DNA of 64,000 nucleotides from Taudactylus pleione (GCA_031769625.1 JAUIMM010000686.1:3990001-4054000), one strand, 5' to 3'; counted from the stretch's first letter, positions 42,401 to 53,955 are shown. Notes: generated from the letters alone by a model not told the origin. Translations and numbers: made by a program.

Positions 42401-42610
42401 AATATTCAGTAAAAAACATAATGCCATCTGTATTTGCGAAATATGTCAACAAACAATCGTTTACTCCTTAACGAGACAGACCTTCACCACTACACGATCT
42501 TCCCCGGCATATCAATTAGTATAACTATGGAGAGAAAAAATACAATACAAAATTTTACAACAGCAAATCACGTCTCTTTTTAAATAGAGTCCAACACTAA
42601 CTTGAGACCT
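39491..42610. other. Long intronic tract, no gene seen
   Basis: 3.1 kb without a convincing exon, tandem array or complete element. GC-richer passages near 42060-42160 (GTGCACGGCGAGCACC..GTGCGCAGTGCACGG) hold short palindromes. The rest is apparently ordinary intron. Confidence 0.45.
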
Positions 42611-42967
42611 CACCAGTGGTGCACCAGATCTTTTGCAACAAGCGCATTTTTCGTCTGAATGTGCATCTTAGTTGCAATGCTTTGCGACAAGAACACTTCA
42701 TGAGACTGCACGGCTTATGATATGCAACAGTTGTATATCTGTGTGTGGCTGAGTCTGAATCTGTATACGAAATACTACGATGCAGCAGCTTGTTTTCATG
42801 CCAAGTTCCATTGTACAGATTCAGACTCAGTCACACACAGATATACAAGAGTCCCATATAAAATTAATCAGTGCAGTCTTGTGAAGTGGTTTTGTCGCGT
42901 CTAGATGTACCTACAGTAAGACGCACATTTAAGTGAAGAAGATGCTACACCACTTGGCGCAGCTGCT
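42611..42967. mobile_element. Imperfect foldback element
   Basis: The inner arms are strong: TGTATATCTGTGTGTGGCTG...GAATCTGTA (42732-42765) pairs with TACAGATTCAGACTCAGTCA...ATATACA (42814-42848). The outer arms pair weakly from GTGGTGCACCAGATC to GATGCTACACCAC. It shares GCGACAAGAACACTTC-like words with its other arm. There is no ORF. Confidence 0.75.
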
Positions 42968-43034
42968 GTAACTTACGCCAGGCATCTTGTGCTGCATGAT
43001 GTATTGAGGCTTTGCAGGTGCTTATCTTTAATGG

Positions 43035-43099
43035 GTGCAGGGTGTGCGGTGCACACGTGCCCCCGGGTCCAGAGGGGCCCCGCACCGCACACCCTGCAC
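43035..43099. repeat. Perfect 18-bp GC-rich inverted repeat
   Basis: GTGCAGGGTGTGCGGTGC (43035-43052) pairs perfectly with GCACCGCACACCCTGCAC (43082-43099) across a GC-rich spacer. Confidence 0.85.
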
Positions 43100-44158
43100 G
43101 CATATTCTTTAAAAGTCACCTGTCTGTGGTCCCGCGTCGGGTGTCAGTGCTGCACAGAACACCGGAAAGACTAGTAGACACAGTAGACTCTGGGCACACT
43201 CTAGTGCCCAGAGTTTACTGACTCTGCGGTGGCTGGCCAGCCACGTCAGGGAGAGAGGAGGTGGCCCGGCATGGGAAATGCACACGGGCCCCCTCCTCTC
43301 TTAAGATGCCCCTGAGGCTAGGTGTATGAGGACACGTCTGTGGTCGTACATTTTGTACAGATCCCAGCAAATCATTGTCCATTTCAACACCATGGCATTG
43401 TTGAACTTGGAGACCAAATGTTTGGCTCGGACCTTTCCAAACTGTTTAGACCAGCCAAAATTGTAAAGGTACAGGGGAAATGTCGGGTCGGGTAAATACA
43501 CTGCCATATGTGGCCGACCAATGATCAAATCAGTGGGGAGATTTCTCATGCCCTATTGTCTGATCATCGCTGATCGGTCGGGACCATACATTATGCGATT
43601 ATTGGCCTCATCCGCCTATAATTAGTGAATCAGGCTGATAATTGCATAATCTATTGCCGGCATTACAATAATAGCTGCTTTGCCACACCTTTTTGAGTGT
43701 TGTATTTTTGAATATGCACCAACCATACATTGTTTCTTATTCTGTACTCCCCATCACTTCCCACTCCCACCATCCTATATCTATTCATTTCAGATATGTC
43801 TGATGCTTGTTAAAAAACAATTATTGTGACCTGTTTTCTCCCATGTTAAATGTTCTCTTATGTATTTTTTGCTCTACAAGTGTTGATTGAAAACAATATT
43901 AATAATAAATGAACAGAAAAGTTCATTTATTAATTTATTATTTCATTTATTCATTTATTAATTTGGGTTCACATCTGTAGTACTTACCTTTCGTTGATCA
44001 GCACATGGCATTTTTTCCCCCAAACCAATGGCTCCCAACTGTAGCGAAACAGTCCCATTTTGTGGACCTCGTAAGGGGTGGAGTTTTGAACAAAACTGGT
44101 CCAGATTTCAGTGGATTGGGGCAGAGTTTGGCAGATTGGTGGTGGGGCTTATTTGTAA
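43100..44158. other. Intronic sequence, partly repeat-derived
   Basis: 43190-43310 is GC-rich with CTGGCCAGCC palindromes. 43315-43640 (GGTGTATGAGGACACG..., TGATCATCGCTGATCGGTCG) resembles a decayed DNA element. (ATTTATTA)n-like A/T repeats lie at 43905-43965. No exon was found. Confidence 0.4.
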
Positions 44159-44374
44159 AGCTGGGTGCACAATAGATGATATGTCCGATTCCGTGGATCT
44201 AAGCGACATATCGTGTATAGTCTAGTGTGTACCTATGATTTGTGCACTCCCATGGGTTGCTAGCGACATTGCCGATGGTGGATGCCACATGTAAGTGTAT
44301 GCACTTGCCACATGCTGGGTTTCGTCGCCAGTGATGTCGTGCTGGGTACACATCGGTAAGTGTGTACCCAGCAT
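44159..44374. mobile_element. MITE with GCTGGGTRCACA ends
   Basis: The left end AGCTGGGTGCACAATAGATG pairs with the right end TGTGTACCCAGC. The interior has CGATATGTC palindromes. It is related to 8649-9021. Confidence 0.75.
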
Positions 44375-46315
44375 AAGACTTTTGTGTCTAAATGTTGATA
44401 CATGTGTTCAGAATAACATGAGATGGAGCTTAGCTTTTGCATGATACATATAGTAAATATCTGTTTTCAGACATTTCCAGATTGGCCTGTGTTCTGCAGC
44501 AAAGTGGAAACATTTAGTTAGCCAGGTTATAACTCCTGTCTTCCTGCTTTGTGACTGTTTTGTTATGACTAAATATTGCTAATGTCTTAAGGTTTGTTTA
44601 GTTTGTTTTTTTACACCTACAGCATATTATTTTGTGTTTGCATAATTATTGAAAGCTGTACAATCTCATTTTTAAAGTATTCACTAGGAGATGCTGTCCC
44701 ATTTCATACCAGATAAAACAATTCAAGGAGATTTAGAGATGTGAAGCTCCCAATTGTGCTGGTTATATTATTTTAGAAGACACTATGAATAAGGATGACT
44801 TTTTAATGATCACTAGTCAGTAATTGCCTCGTTATAAGGTGACATTTAAACCTAAATTATGGTGAACTACGATAAGAAAATGATCACAATGTCAGGGAAT
44901 TATCTTTTTGTGGCGGCTGTACAATAGCAGGTATGAAAAAAATAACCCCTATTAAACAAGCAATGATCATTAACCAGACAAATGCTTTAGGGGAAAGAAG
45001 TATAGAGTTGGAACGGGTTCCTTTCGCCCTGCATTCACTGCCTGGATGATAAAACACAGCAGTGCACTGTTCTCCACTGTGCGTACAGTGTGTAAGGGAT
45101 GACACACTGTCTAGTGTATCATAAACCAGTGATTAAAAACACAGTTTGCCAAGTAATCGCCTTGTGTGTTTTAGCTATTTAAAAGTGAGATTTACATTTC
45201 TTGTGTAATGGAAATAAGTTTAGATAAAGAGATTTGACTGTATTACAAATGAAACACCGATTGTTCCAGACAGCGTTTTTTACTTTAAACCAATAGGGTT
45301 TCATCATTTGTGTGCAGATTTATTTTAATAAAAAATTAAATGTGCTGTTTGTATTAGCCACGTCATTCCTGTTCTGTGGAAGCTCCAAGTGTATACAGAG
45401 AAAATATTTTGCCCCAACAGTTGGCTTTCAATTAGCTGACACCTGTAAATTATTAAACATTGTCAGTGTTTATGGATAAAAGACTTCAACTTTTGCGATA
45501 CTGAGTTTTGGGAAGTGGTGGAAAATGCAGGAAATGTCATGGAAGGGGGAGGGTCAGGGGAACAGCTGTACATTTGTATGTCCATGGCATATAGGTAATA
45601 TTGGCGGAAAAAGGAGCTGATAAGGGGAAGGGGCCGATAGGGCCAGCTGATGAGAGCGGTTAGTATCTAGTGGCAAAGTGTACAGGTGAGATGAGAGCAG
45701 CTAATTTGGGATCATAGTGTAGATTGAGACAGTCATGAGTTTTGTAGCAGTGTGGATAGCGTCGGGTGTGGTGTGTGAGTTGTAATAAAAAGGTATGTGT
45801 TCAGAGAGCGTATCTGGGGGTAGTATCTGCTTGGATGTGTTTAGGATTCCATGTGTGAGGAGTCTTGTAGTTGGGAATAAATGTAGGTCTAGAAGATGCA
45901 GTAAGTATTATTGAAGTGAAAACTTTTATCCTTTCCCTGCATTTGATCCTAACTCTAAATTAGGCTCTTTTTGTTTTCGAGGTTGTGTAGCCCTTTAACT
46001 ACTTTGTATCTGTAAGTTTATAGTTGCCAATATTTGTAACTGTCTCAGATTTTCAGTCACAAACTATGATAAAAACTGCAAATAATCCAAAGAATATAGC
46101 ACTATAAATAGGTGAGAGCTATATTTGCATACACTGTAAGTATGTTATTTTCAAACTATTCGAAAAGTAGCCAGTTACCTCCCTTGTTGTGGAAAGACAA
46201 ATAAGAACGTAATAAAATGCAGTATTTTTCTTGTGCCTTTCGCATTGCATTGCTTCTTGACATTTTAAGAGAATTAATTTACATACTATCATCTATCTAT
46301 CTTTGCAATTGATAG
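44375..46315. other. Intron just upstream of the msi2 exon
   Basis: Mostly low-repeat AT-rich sequence, with no further exon. A minus-strand open frame at 44884-45105 (73 codons) has one hydrophobic stretch (AFVWLMIIACLIGVIFF), but no start or splice context supports it. The end of the tract (46286-46315) supplies the acceptor: a T/C-rich run, then GCAATTGATAG. Confidence 0.5.
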
Positions 46316-46430
46316 GTTGAATGTAAGAAAGCACAGCCTAAAGAAGTCATGTTTCCCCCTGGAACGAGAGGACGAGCGAGAGGTCTCCCCTACACTATGG
46401 ATGCATTCATGCTAGGGATGGGAATGCTGG
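46316..46430 (+). CDS. msi2: msi2 (Musashi-2 RNA-binding protein), one internal exon
   Basis: 115 nt: 38 codons plus one base. The translation starts [20 protein letters not shown] and ends [11 protein letters not shown]. Musashi proteins bind UAG-containing 3' UTRs through two RRMs and control translation in stem and neural progenitor cells. [11 protein letters not shown] is the last beta-strand and C-terminal edge of RRM2; the rest is the linker, which includes an Arg/Gly-rich turn (GTRGRARG). [19 protein letters not shown] is the Musashi-2 form; Musashi-1 differs there. The acceptor is GATAG/GTT and the donor CTGG/GTAAGT. The exon enters in phase 0 and leaves in phase 1 through a split Gly codon. 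No neighbouring msi2 exon was found, in keeping with the very long introns of this gene in vertebrates. Nothing looks damaged. Confidence 0.96.
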
Positions 46431-47327
46431 GTAAGTTATGTTAGTTTGTCAGATACCGTAATTGCTTTACTATTGGTAATCCTAAAATACAGCTGTGCTC
46501 ATTCTACAAATGTACAGTGTGCATAATGATAGCAACCCCTTCTGTAAATCCAATGAACATTAGAAGTCCTAGATGAGTTCTCAGTAAGGTGACCTTGAAT
46601 TTCCATAATTGACGGTATTGGGTGCATTATTCCTTATGATTGCTCATAATGACAACTGAAATGATGACCTCAGCCCTGACCGCTTAAAAGGAATGACATC
46701 AGAAATCACTGTTTATATATGTATTACATACATGTGCGTTCTATGAAGACAAATATTGATAGTGGTTTTGAATAATTTAATGTATTTAATTAATTTTATA
46801 GTTGTCTTCTAATTCTATTTTGTTGGCATTTGTTCCTTGGTGCAATCTGTTCTCAAGAAAGGGATGCCCTCTGAGATATAAGATACAAACCAACCTGAAT
46901 AGTTTGGCTTTTAAAGGGTTGATGTTGATTATGGAGAAATAATGGATGGAAATGAGGGTTGAAATTTAGCAGAGATCAAAATACTTTTTTTTTTTTTTTT
47001 AATTATTAATTCTTAAGTTTATTTTATCTCTTTTTTTTTTTTTTTTATTGCAAATGTAATGCACTTTGACCCCTATTGTTAAACATGCATTTTTTATTAT
47101 TATTATCTACAATTCACCAACATGTAACCTATGGATATCATATTATATATCATACTTTACGTAGTTTGGTGACAGAACATCCTCAGTTGTCTGAAAATCA
47201 GTTTGACCATTTTAAAAGTTCCTTGTTATGTATCGGTGTCCTCGTGGCAGAAGGATATTTACATTTGTCCATTATTTATCAATTGTATGGTGTGTCTCTA
47301 TAATTTGTTTGCTTCTACTAACACTAT
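46431..47327. other. Start of the downstream msi2 intron
   Basis: It begins with the strong donor GTAAGT. Two T-runs lie at 46985-47000 and 47031-47047. No other feature is seen. Confidence 0.55.
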
Positions 47328-48053
47328 GGGCCATATTCCATAGGCTGCAAGAATAGCAAAAAACCCGCACCTGCAAGTTTTTTCCTGCAGGTGCGGGTTT
47401 TTTGCTATTCTATTAGGTGCGTGTGTTTTTTATTCTCGCACCTCCTGAGCAGGTATGATTTTTCCTACAATCGATGATTTTAGGTAAAATCACGGGGACT
47501 TGCTGTGACCCCTCCCCGAGGACTAATTAAGCAATTGGAAGTATCCAATTAGCTTAATTAGTCCTTGATTACTTATCTTCCACAGCGCTATCTTCTTCAT
47601 CCTGCGTGAGTGTGTGTGGTGTTTGTGTGTATGAGTGTGTGTGTGTGTCCCGGTGTCAGTGTGCCCCCCCCAGTGTCACTGTGGCCCCCTGTAATCATAA
47701 TGGGCGCTGGAAGAACTACATCTCCCAGCAGCCCTTGTCCCACCGATCTGCTCCTGGAGCCTCCCAGGAGCCCCCGGGATTCCCAGCAGCCCCCTCTCCA
47801 GGAAGAAGGGAGACGGGAAGCCACCGGGGACCGTGGAGACCACCGGTGACCCCCGGGCAGGTAAGTGACTTTTTTCTATTTTTTTTTTATTTACACGGCG
47901 CGTAGTTTTCAGTGATGAAAACCCCGCGTCCACTGTTTTTTTAATTGAATCCCGCGGGTATCGGGAGCGCACATACCCGCGGGATTCCGAAATTTGTCGT
48001 AAGGGGCGCAAGGTTTTAGCCTTGATAAACCTCGCGCCCAATTGAATATATCC
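47328..48053. mobile_element. Hairpin-rich non-autonomous element
   Basis: The ends GGGCCATATTC and GAATATATCCC are inverted and flanked by TAT on both sides, a possible 3-bp duplication. Inside are a perfect 26-bp hairpin (47350-47375 with 47386-47411), a near-perfect 21-bp one (47519-47539 with 47544-47565), a perfect 15-bp one on CCCGCGGG (47947-47961 with 47973-47987) and a right-end GGCGCAAGG..CCTCGCGCC stem. Between them is a GC-rich stretch (47640-47860) with overlapping open frames on both strands, none recognisable. A 3-bp duplication would suit PIF/Harbinger, but this is unproven. Confidence 0.7.
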
Positions 48054-48639
48054 CTATGTATAATGTTATTGTTTTCACCTGATAATAGTAATTTCATTTA
48101 ACAGTATATATAGAAAATGTAAGTGTATATTTATTTTATACTTTATAAGGCAGTGAAATGTTATTCCATATGTGAAGCGGATTATGACATAAAACATAAT
48201 ATAAATAACGCGAGAGTGGGGTTGCTGTGGGTCCCAGGCCACTTCTGGGGCAGGCTCTCTCCCAGTACCAAGTTACACTGCCATCTCCTGAGCCCTGGCT
48301 TTTCTATTCTCACCAGAGTGCTGCTGCAGGGCATCTGGGCCCAGAGCTGATCTAAGCTACAGCCATCTCTAGCTGCTGCCTGCCTGCATTGTGATGTCAC
48401 AATACAGGTCACAGCCCTATATATGGGATGCCCAGCTACTGGCAGCCATTATGTGGTGACATTTTGTCCTACATTGATACTCTCTGAGTAGTTCCTGCTT
48501 TATAGAAGTGACTTTGGATAACTACTATTGATATGGACTTTAGATTACATTTTCTAGTAAGGTCCTCAACAGCAACAATGTCAGAAAAAGAATCTGAATA
48601 ACATCTTAAGGTAAGGACTATACAGATGTGTACAGATGC
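48054..48639. other. Intronic sequence, no feature recognised
   Basis: No element end, array or exon was recognised. Confidence 0.4.
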
Positions 48640-48960
48640 TACAAGTCGCGCCACACATAACGAGGGGCTCCGTGTGACTTGGTAGCGCCGAGCGTCTTTT
48701 GAGCTAATTTTTACCTTCCAATGCGTCCTATTCGCAAAGCAATGTGAATAGATAGCACAAGCAACTTCTGCTGATTGAAATAATATGCGGCATGCCTATG
48801 TTCTGTATGCGACTGCATAGGCATGCTGCATATCATTGTAATCAGCAGAAGCTGCTTGTGCTATCTATTTGCATCACTGTGTGAATAAGACACATTTGAA
48901 GGTAAAAAGTCGCACAAAAGACGCTCTGCGCTACCAAGTCACATGTAGAAGTCCTAAAAT
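48640..48960. mobile_element. Foldback element, same family as 38745-39205
   Basis: The left arm (TTTTTACCTTCCAATGCGTC, CTTCTGCTGATTGAAATAAT) and right arm (ATCATTGTAATCAGCAGAAG, CACATTTGAAGGTAAAAAGT) mirror each other around GCATGCCTATG/CATAGGCATGC. The ends lie near GCTACAAGTCGCG. There is no ORF. Confidence 0.82.
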
Positions 48961-49089
48961 AGTCAGCTGCTGTCAACTGAACTGTCCTTTTAAGTGATTC
49001 TTGTTCCTCTTCTGGTTCTAGAAAATGCTGTAGCTTTTGTGCTGCACAGGGATGCTTGACATTTTTTACCAGCAAGTAGTAAGTGTGTG

Positions 49090-49290
49090 TCTGGTGCAGT
49101 GCCGTAACTAGTGCCTGGTGCAGGCCACGCCGCCTCCACATGATGTCATATGGAGGGGGCAGGGCCACAAATGCAGGGAATAACAGCAGTGCCAGACCAT
49201 CCTCAGGATGCTCTGGGGGCTGTAAGGTCAGCGGTGTACACGTCTGAAGCATCCTAAGGACACTCCAGGCGCCACTGCTGCAGAGATTGG
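49090..49290. repeat. Fragment related to the hAT MITE at 56324
   Basis: The passage GCATCCTAAGGACACTCCAGGC..CACTGCTGCAGAG, with AGGATGCTC..GGGGCTGTAAGG before it, is the counterpart of 56465-56560. The ends are not resolved. A minus-strand open frame over this segment is fortuitous. Confidence 0.6.
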
Positions 49291-49313
49291 GTTCCGGACT
49301 GTAGATAGACAGA

Positions 49314-49628
49314 CAGTAATTAGATAGGCAATGTCTAGGTAGCAGATGTTAGACAAAAGTTCGACGGGGACAAAAGTTTGACGTGTAAAAGGCACTAGAA
49401 GAGACAGGGTCAGGCACCTACTCCAACGGTTAGGGTTAGGCGCCAGAAGGGAGGATTAGATTTGGTGAAGATTAGGGCTAGAAAAAAAAAATCACCCTGT
49501 CGATCGTTTTTACCGGTCAACCTTTTACATGTCGACCTTTTGTGTGTCGACCTTTTGTCCCTGTTGAACTATTGTTTGTCTAACATCTGGTGTCTACCTA
49601 GACATTGTCTAACTAATTACTGTCTATC
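49314..49628. mobile_element. Foldback element with telomere-like core
   Basis: The left arm (GATAGACAGACAGTAATTAG..GCAATGTCTAGGTAG..CAGATGTTAGACAAA) and the right arm (TTTGTCTAACATCTGGTG..CTACCTAGACATTGTC..CTAATTACTGTCTATC) pair over about 100 bp, followed inward by GTCGACCTTTTG-type repeats. The centre holds a single GGTTAGGGTTAGGCGCC unit (about 49428-49446). Confidence 0.87.
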
Positions 49629-50336
49629 TCTTATTCCACACCCGCAGAGATTCTGGCACCCTGCTAGCCAGAAGCAGGGACCATGGGTGAGTGGTGGTTC
49701 CACCCACAGAGGTCTGCACTCTGTGCGGTGGCACCTATCGCACTCCCCTAGTTGCGGCCCTGGTCTGGTGTGTTTTTTCTGCACACATATTCCTCATGTC
49801 TGACTGCAGCTGCACCCACCAAGGAGGCATTGGAGACCACCAAATGAGAAACAGAAATGACAGGGGCAACTGCAAACAAACTCGCTCAGAATGTATTCAA
49901 TGGCTAGATGAGCAGTTTCTCACTGCCATTAAAATGTCTTAATTGTTTTATATTTGTGAATAGTCTTATGTGGGAGACAGGACTCAGCTGATCATTAATT
50001 GTCATGTATGTAGGTGTGTGTGTATTTATATATACACACACTCTCCTGTAACTGGAGCCTGCATATTTCTAGTCACCTTAGACCGCCACGTCCCCTATAT
50101 ACACCTCCCTGTATATATATCGCAACTTACATGACTAACGTCTTGGTGCCAGATAATTACAGGACGCCTTCAGAGTCCATGCCTCGATGGGTCAGAGCTG
50201 TTTTGTGGGCACGAGGGGGACCTACACAATATTAGGAAAGTGGTTTTAATGTTATGGCTGATCGGTGTATAACATCAGGGATTTTTTTCAAAATCTTGTA
50301 TCCCCTAGTAGGAAATATGTTTGTTTGCAGATAAAC
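49629..50336. other. Intronic sequence with a DNA-transposon fragment
   Basis: At about 50150-50272 is a passage ending GTTATGGCTGATCGGTGTA, with GGGGGACCTACACAATATTAGG before it. I know this as the end of an element widespread in fish and amphibian genomes. The rest of the stretch shows no gene. A TA/CA run lies at 50014-50042. Confidence 0.4.
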
Positions 50337-50670
50337 TAGGGATGGCCATCGACCACCGATGTTTTCAAAACATTCATGGTGGCCGGCCGATGTTAACTAG
50401 TTTTGCCATCAGTGGCAAAGAATCAATGGTTCTACGCCATCGATGGATGAGTGTGAGACTATCTTTTTTTTTTTTCCTTGACAGGATGAAATTTAGCCCC
50501 TCCCCTGGCATATGCTAAGCCAAACTTCAATTTTTGATTGGCCCACTGAGCCCCCTGCAGCGGTGGCCATCGAGGGGGTGCACATCATTGTTCACCGTAG
50601 ATTGTTTTTGTGCCATCGATGGGCCTATCGATGGCAACCATCGATGGACCCCCTCCTCCCAATGGCCATT
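50337..50670. mobile_element. hAT-like MITE rich in CCATCGATGG
   Basis: It begins TAGGGATGGCCATCGACC, a hAT-type terminus. CCATCGATGG-like palindromes recur throughout (for example 50438-50447, 50613-50622, 50637-50646). The right end is eroded. Confidence 0.6.
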
Positions 50671-52132
50671 CATAAGATGAACATTTATTTCCACATGGAT
50701 GATCAGTTCATGCAGCTTATTTCCTATAGTCTAAGGTTAGAAGGCTGTGAAATCCGTTTGTGGTATTTAGACACAGTAGTTTTTGATAGCTGTGCTTTCC
50801 CCTGAACTAGGCATGGTTAAACGAGGATACTATTGATGTCAATGAAAGAAGTAATCATTTATAATTGGGCAAATCTCATTTTCTTTTCAAACTAGCAAAA
50901 AAAAAATGTGGTACAATTTGTCTAATGCATTATTATTACCTTTTATAAAGCACCAACATATTAGGCAGTTTTAGTAAACTGTAGCACCTTAAAGAGACAT
51001 ACAAACTGAACATGGATAGCTTCATGACCCAGCACAATGTGGCAGCAATGCTAACTAGTGTTGGTCATAATGCACCCTGACATTTCTGTACTGGCTTATA
51101 CTGTAATGCTGGTCTGATGCATGCTACAGCTCAGAATGGATTCCCAGGATTCCTCTAGCCTTAATTTGCAAGCAAAGCCTTCTCTATTTTATGATAACGC
51201 TAGCTCACCTGGCAATGCGCGAGCCTGGATCTCTTTTTGTGTGCCAACCAACTGGCATTTCTGCTTCAAGAATGGTCTTAAAGAGTCTCTTCCTTGTAAA
51301 TGATTAACATTTCCTCTTGGGAAAGCCAAATTTGCATTTAAATAGATATCTTAAATAGACTATTTTACTCTTATTCACCAAAATAGAATGATGAAGGAGG
51401 CAGTATGTTCATTCCGACTTAAAACGATCCTTTCTCCTGGATAGAAATTGAGTCTCACATTTATTCTCATCTCCTAATGTAGGTTTGACAGCTCCACAGA
51501 GCTTTTTGTGAAATGACTTTTTTTATGTGGTTTATGTGGTGAAAGAATTGTATAATGACAGAAGCCTGTTAAATGTGTATAAAAATAAAGATAATATAGT
51601 GATTAAGTCCACCATTCTCAAAAACTGGGTACCATTACTCAATGTTTATAGGTTTCTTTTTAAATACTTGTGCAAAATTTAGTGTTCCATATTTCTCATC
51701 CAGTAGAAAATCCATTTTGCTCCTATGACGGTAGAAAAACTCGTCCCAGCTCCGAAAAAGCCACTCTCCTGCTCCATGCTTAAGGCTTATGTATTTCCTG
51801 CTGTTCTATACTCCCTCCTGTGGTATGAGTAAAAAGGAAAAAAGTTTAAACCTTAAATGAATCGGAATTTGAATGAAATTGTCTCACGTCTCGTATGTGT
51901 AGTGATGTAACCGAGCAATGATACATAAATACATATATGAGAATAGTGATGACTGGTGATTCCTACAATCAATGACATCTCAGGGGCAGGGAATCTGTGG
52001 CACTCTTGCTACTGTGAAACATCCCAGCATGCCGTGACCCAGTTTTAGCCCTTACAGTAAAACTGTGGCATACTTTTTTTCAGAGGCACTGGACTGAGGC
52101 TCAGACTGCATGACATGGACACTCTGGGGTCC
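50671..52132. other. Low-repeat intronic tract
   Basis: It contains an octamer-like AATTTGCATTTAAAT (51329-51343) in AT-rich sequence without clear repeats. A half-decayed copy of the 53804 MITE type is present near 51980-52030. No exon was recognised. Confidence 0.4.
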
Positions 52133-52683
52133 ATTTATTAATGAATGCATTTGCGATGCGATCTAGCACCCATGATCGCATTGCAGGATGCCTTAATGTA
52201 CTAAAGGGCACCCGCAGGGACAGGGGCTCCAAAAGCAGCCCATCCCTGTGATGTGCTGGGAGTGAAGTGACCGCGTCTGACTCTTCACTCCTGTGCCGGG
52301 GATCCTGCGCATGTACGATATACAGACTACAAATGCGCGGCAGCCATTGCCGGGGGAGATTCCTGTGGAACCCTCTCCCGGCTAGTATTGCTATGTGTAG
52401 CCCATAGGCTACAGAGGCTTACGCCATCTTCAGATGGCATAAGCTGTGGGGGGACCAAGTTCTGAAATTCGAAGCATTTTGAAAGTTGGTAAATCTGACA
52501 GCATCGCATCCCCCATAGAAACCTGCTGGCGGAAATGGAAGGACAGCAGCAGATTTTGGAGATATCTGCTGCAGTCCTTCCATATTGCATCTGGGAGAAA
52601 TATATTATTTGTGCTCATCACCCCAAAAATGGGTGTTTTCGGGAAATACATTGCAAATATTAAATGATTAATGTGCCCCCCTG
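52133..52683. mobile_element. MITE with GGGGTCCATTTATTAA ends
   Basis: The left end GGGGTCCATTTATTAATGAA pairs imperfectly with the right end AAATGATTAATGTGCCCCC. Internal palindromes include GCCATCTTCAGATGGC (52423-52438) and TGCGATGCGATC/GATCGCATTGCA. Frames on both strands are artefacts of this symmetry. Confidence 0.65.
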
Positions 52684-53803
52684 TCCCTGATCAGCAGCAG
52701 GACAACTCTGTCACTGATCTGAGCTCTGCTGCTGTTGTGCGCTGTAGTGCGGCGCAGGGAGGGCTTGTGAAGGCTTCCACTCTGTCGCAGTTTACAACAG
52801 TATTATGCACAGTATTTGAACCCCAGGAAGGGTGTGTGTTGCAGTTTGAGTAGCGTCTATTTGCAAGCTGTGACAGGACACCATTTTTTTCCTATCTACA
52901 GCAGCACTGCAGATCCTTAGGGCAGCACGCCTATTATCATGGGGGACATGAAGCTGCAGCACCACCCGCCCCATTGTTAATTCAGCCCTGCTAAGACTTT
53001 AAGCAAGTATGAACTGCATGACCCCATTCTAGGGGGAGCAGAAACAAAGTTTTTCTCTGCTTGTGTTCCACCTTCCCCATCACCATACTCTGATGCTAGC
53101 ACATAGTGACATCAATGTACATCCTCCTGCAGTCATTGAACTAGTAGCACTGCAAATTCTACTTCCAGCAGCTAAGGCATTTTTGTATCTGTTATGGGTG
53201 CAGTGTCTGTGATGCCCACGGACCCCTGCACCCATAATTATATTTACCTCTCAATAGTCCTGTGATGGCTGGCACTGCAGAGCAGCAGAAATTACTGGGA
53301 AAATGGATTTGCGGTCATTTTCCCGGTGTTTTGCACATGCATAATAGAGAAGTATTTCCGGGAACATGGCATAGGCGCCATGTCCCTGGAGTCCTGCAAT
53401 TATGCAGTAGACTCTGGCACAAAACCTGACTGAAAATTTGTGTGTAAAGTACAGATTAAAAGTTACTTGCAGTACTGCAAATTATATTGCAGGGAAATTC
53501 CCTCAAAATGATGGCCCTGTTTGCTTTTAGGCCTGATAATGACTAGTAGACTGTAGGTAGTGCATTTTCCACACTTACACTTTTCTATTTGTTTACATTT
53601 GGTTGACATCATACTTGCCGGCTATAACTAAATCCTAGAACGGAGATGCGAAGGTAATTTTTAAGAAAATGTAAAGAAATTGTAATTTGTTTTGTTTGTT
53701 TTTTAAAGAAAATACAAAATCTCCACCTATTTTGATATTTTTATAAAGTATGATAAAACGTAACCTTTATTTGTTATAAAATAACAAGCAAAATAATTGT
53801 TTA
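52684..53803. other. Intronic sequence, no gene seen
   Basis: It may contain old GC-richer repeat pieces (52690-53000), but no complete element or exon was found. Confidence 0.4.
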
Positions 53804-53955
53804 TAATAGGGGTAGGTAATGTGTGACACTCCAGCTGCTGTGAAACTACATATGCCAGCATGGTCTGCCATAAGTTTGTTGTTATGGCATGCTAAAACTG
53901 TGGTAGAGCATGTCGGAATACAGAAGCTGGCGTGCCACATGTTGCCTAACCCTGG
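53804..53955. mobile_element. hAT-type MITE, small
   Basis: The left end AGGGGTAGGTAATGTGTGAC pairs with the right end GCCACATGTTGCCTAACCCTG. CAGCTGCTGTGAAACTACA and TGGCATGCTAAAAC lie inside. Flanks GTTTATAAT and GTCTACAAT are alike at 7 of 9, a plausible decayed duplication. Confidence 0.75.

Noticed and set aside
44884..45105. 73-codon minus-strand frame with a hydrophobic segment
   Set aside because: A single membrane-like stretch can arise by chance in AT-rich DNA. No splice, promoter or family match could be named.
47350..47411. Strong hairpin followed by a T-run, resembling a bacterial terminator
   Set aside because: The context is a eukaryotic non-autonomous transposon. The T/A runs belong to the arms themselves.
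48842..49252. 136-codon minus-strand frame
   Set aside because: It spans the right arm of a foldback element and a fragment of another MITE, so it is a chance junction frame.
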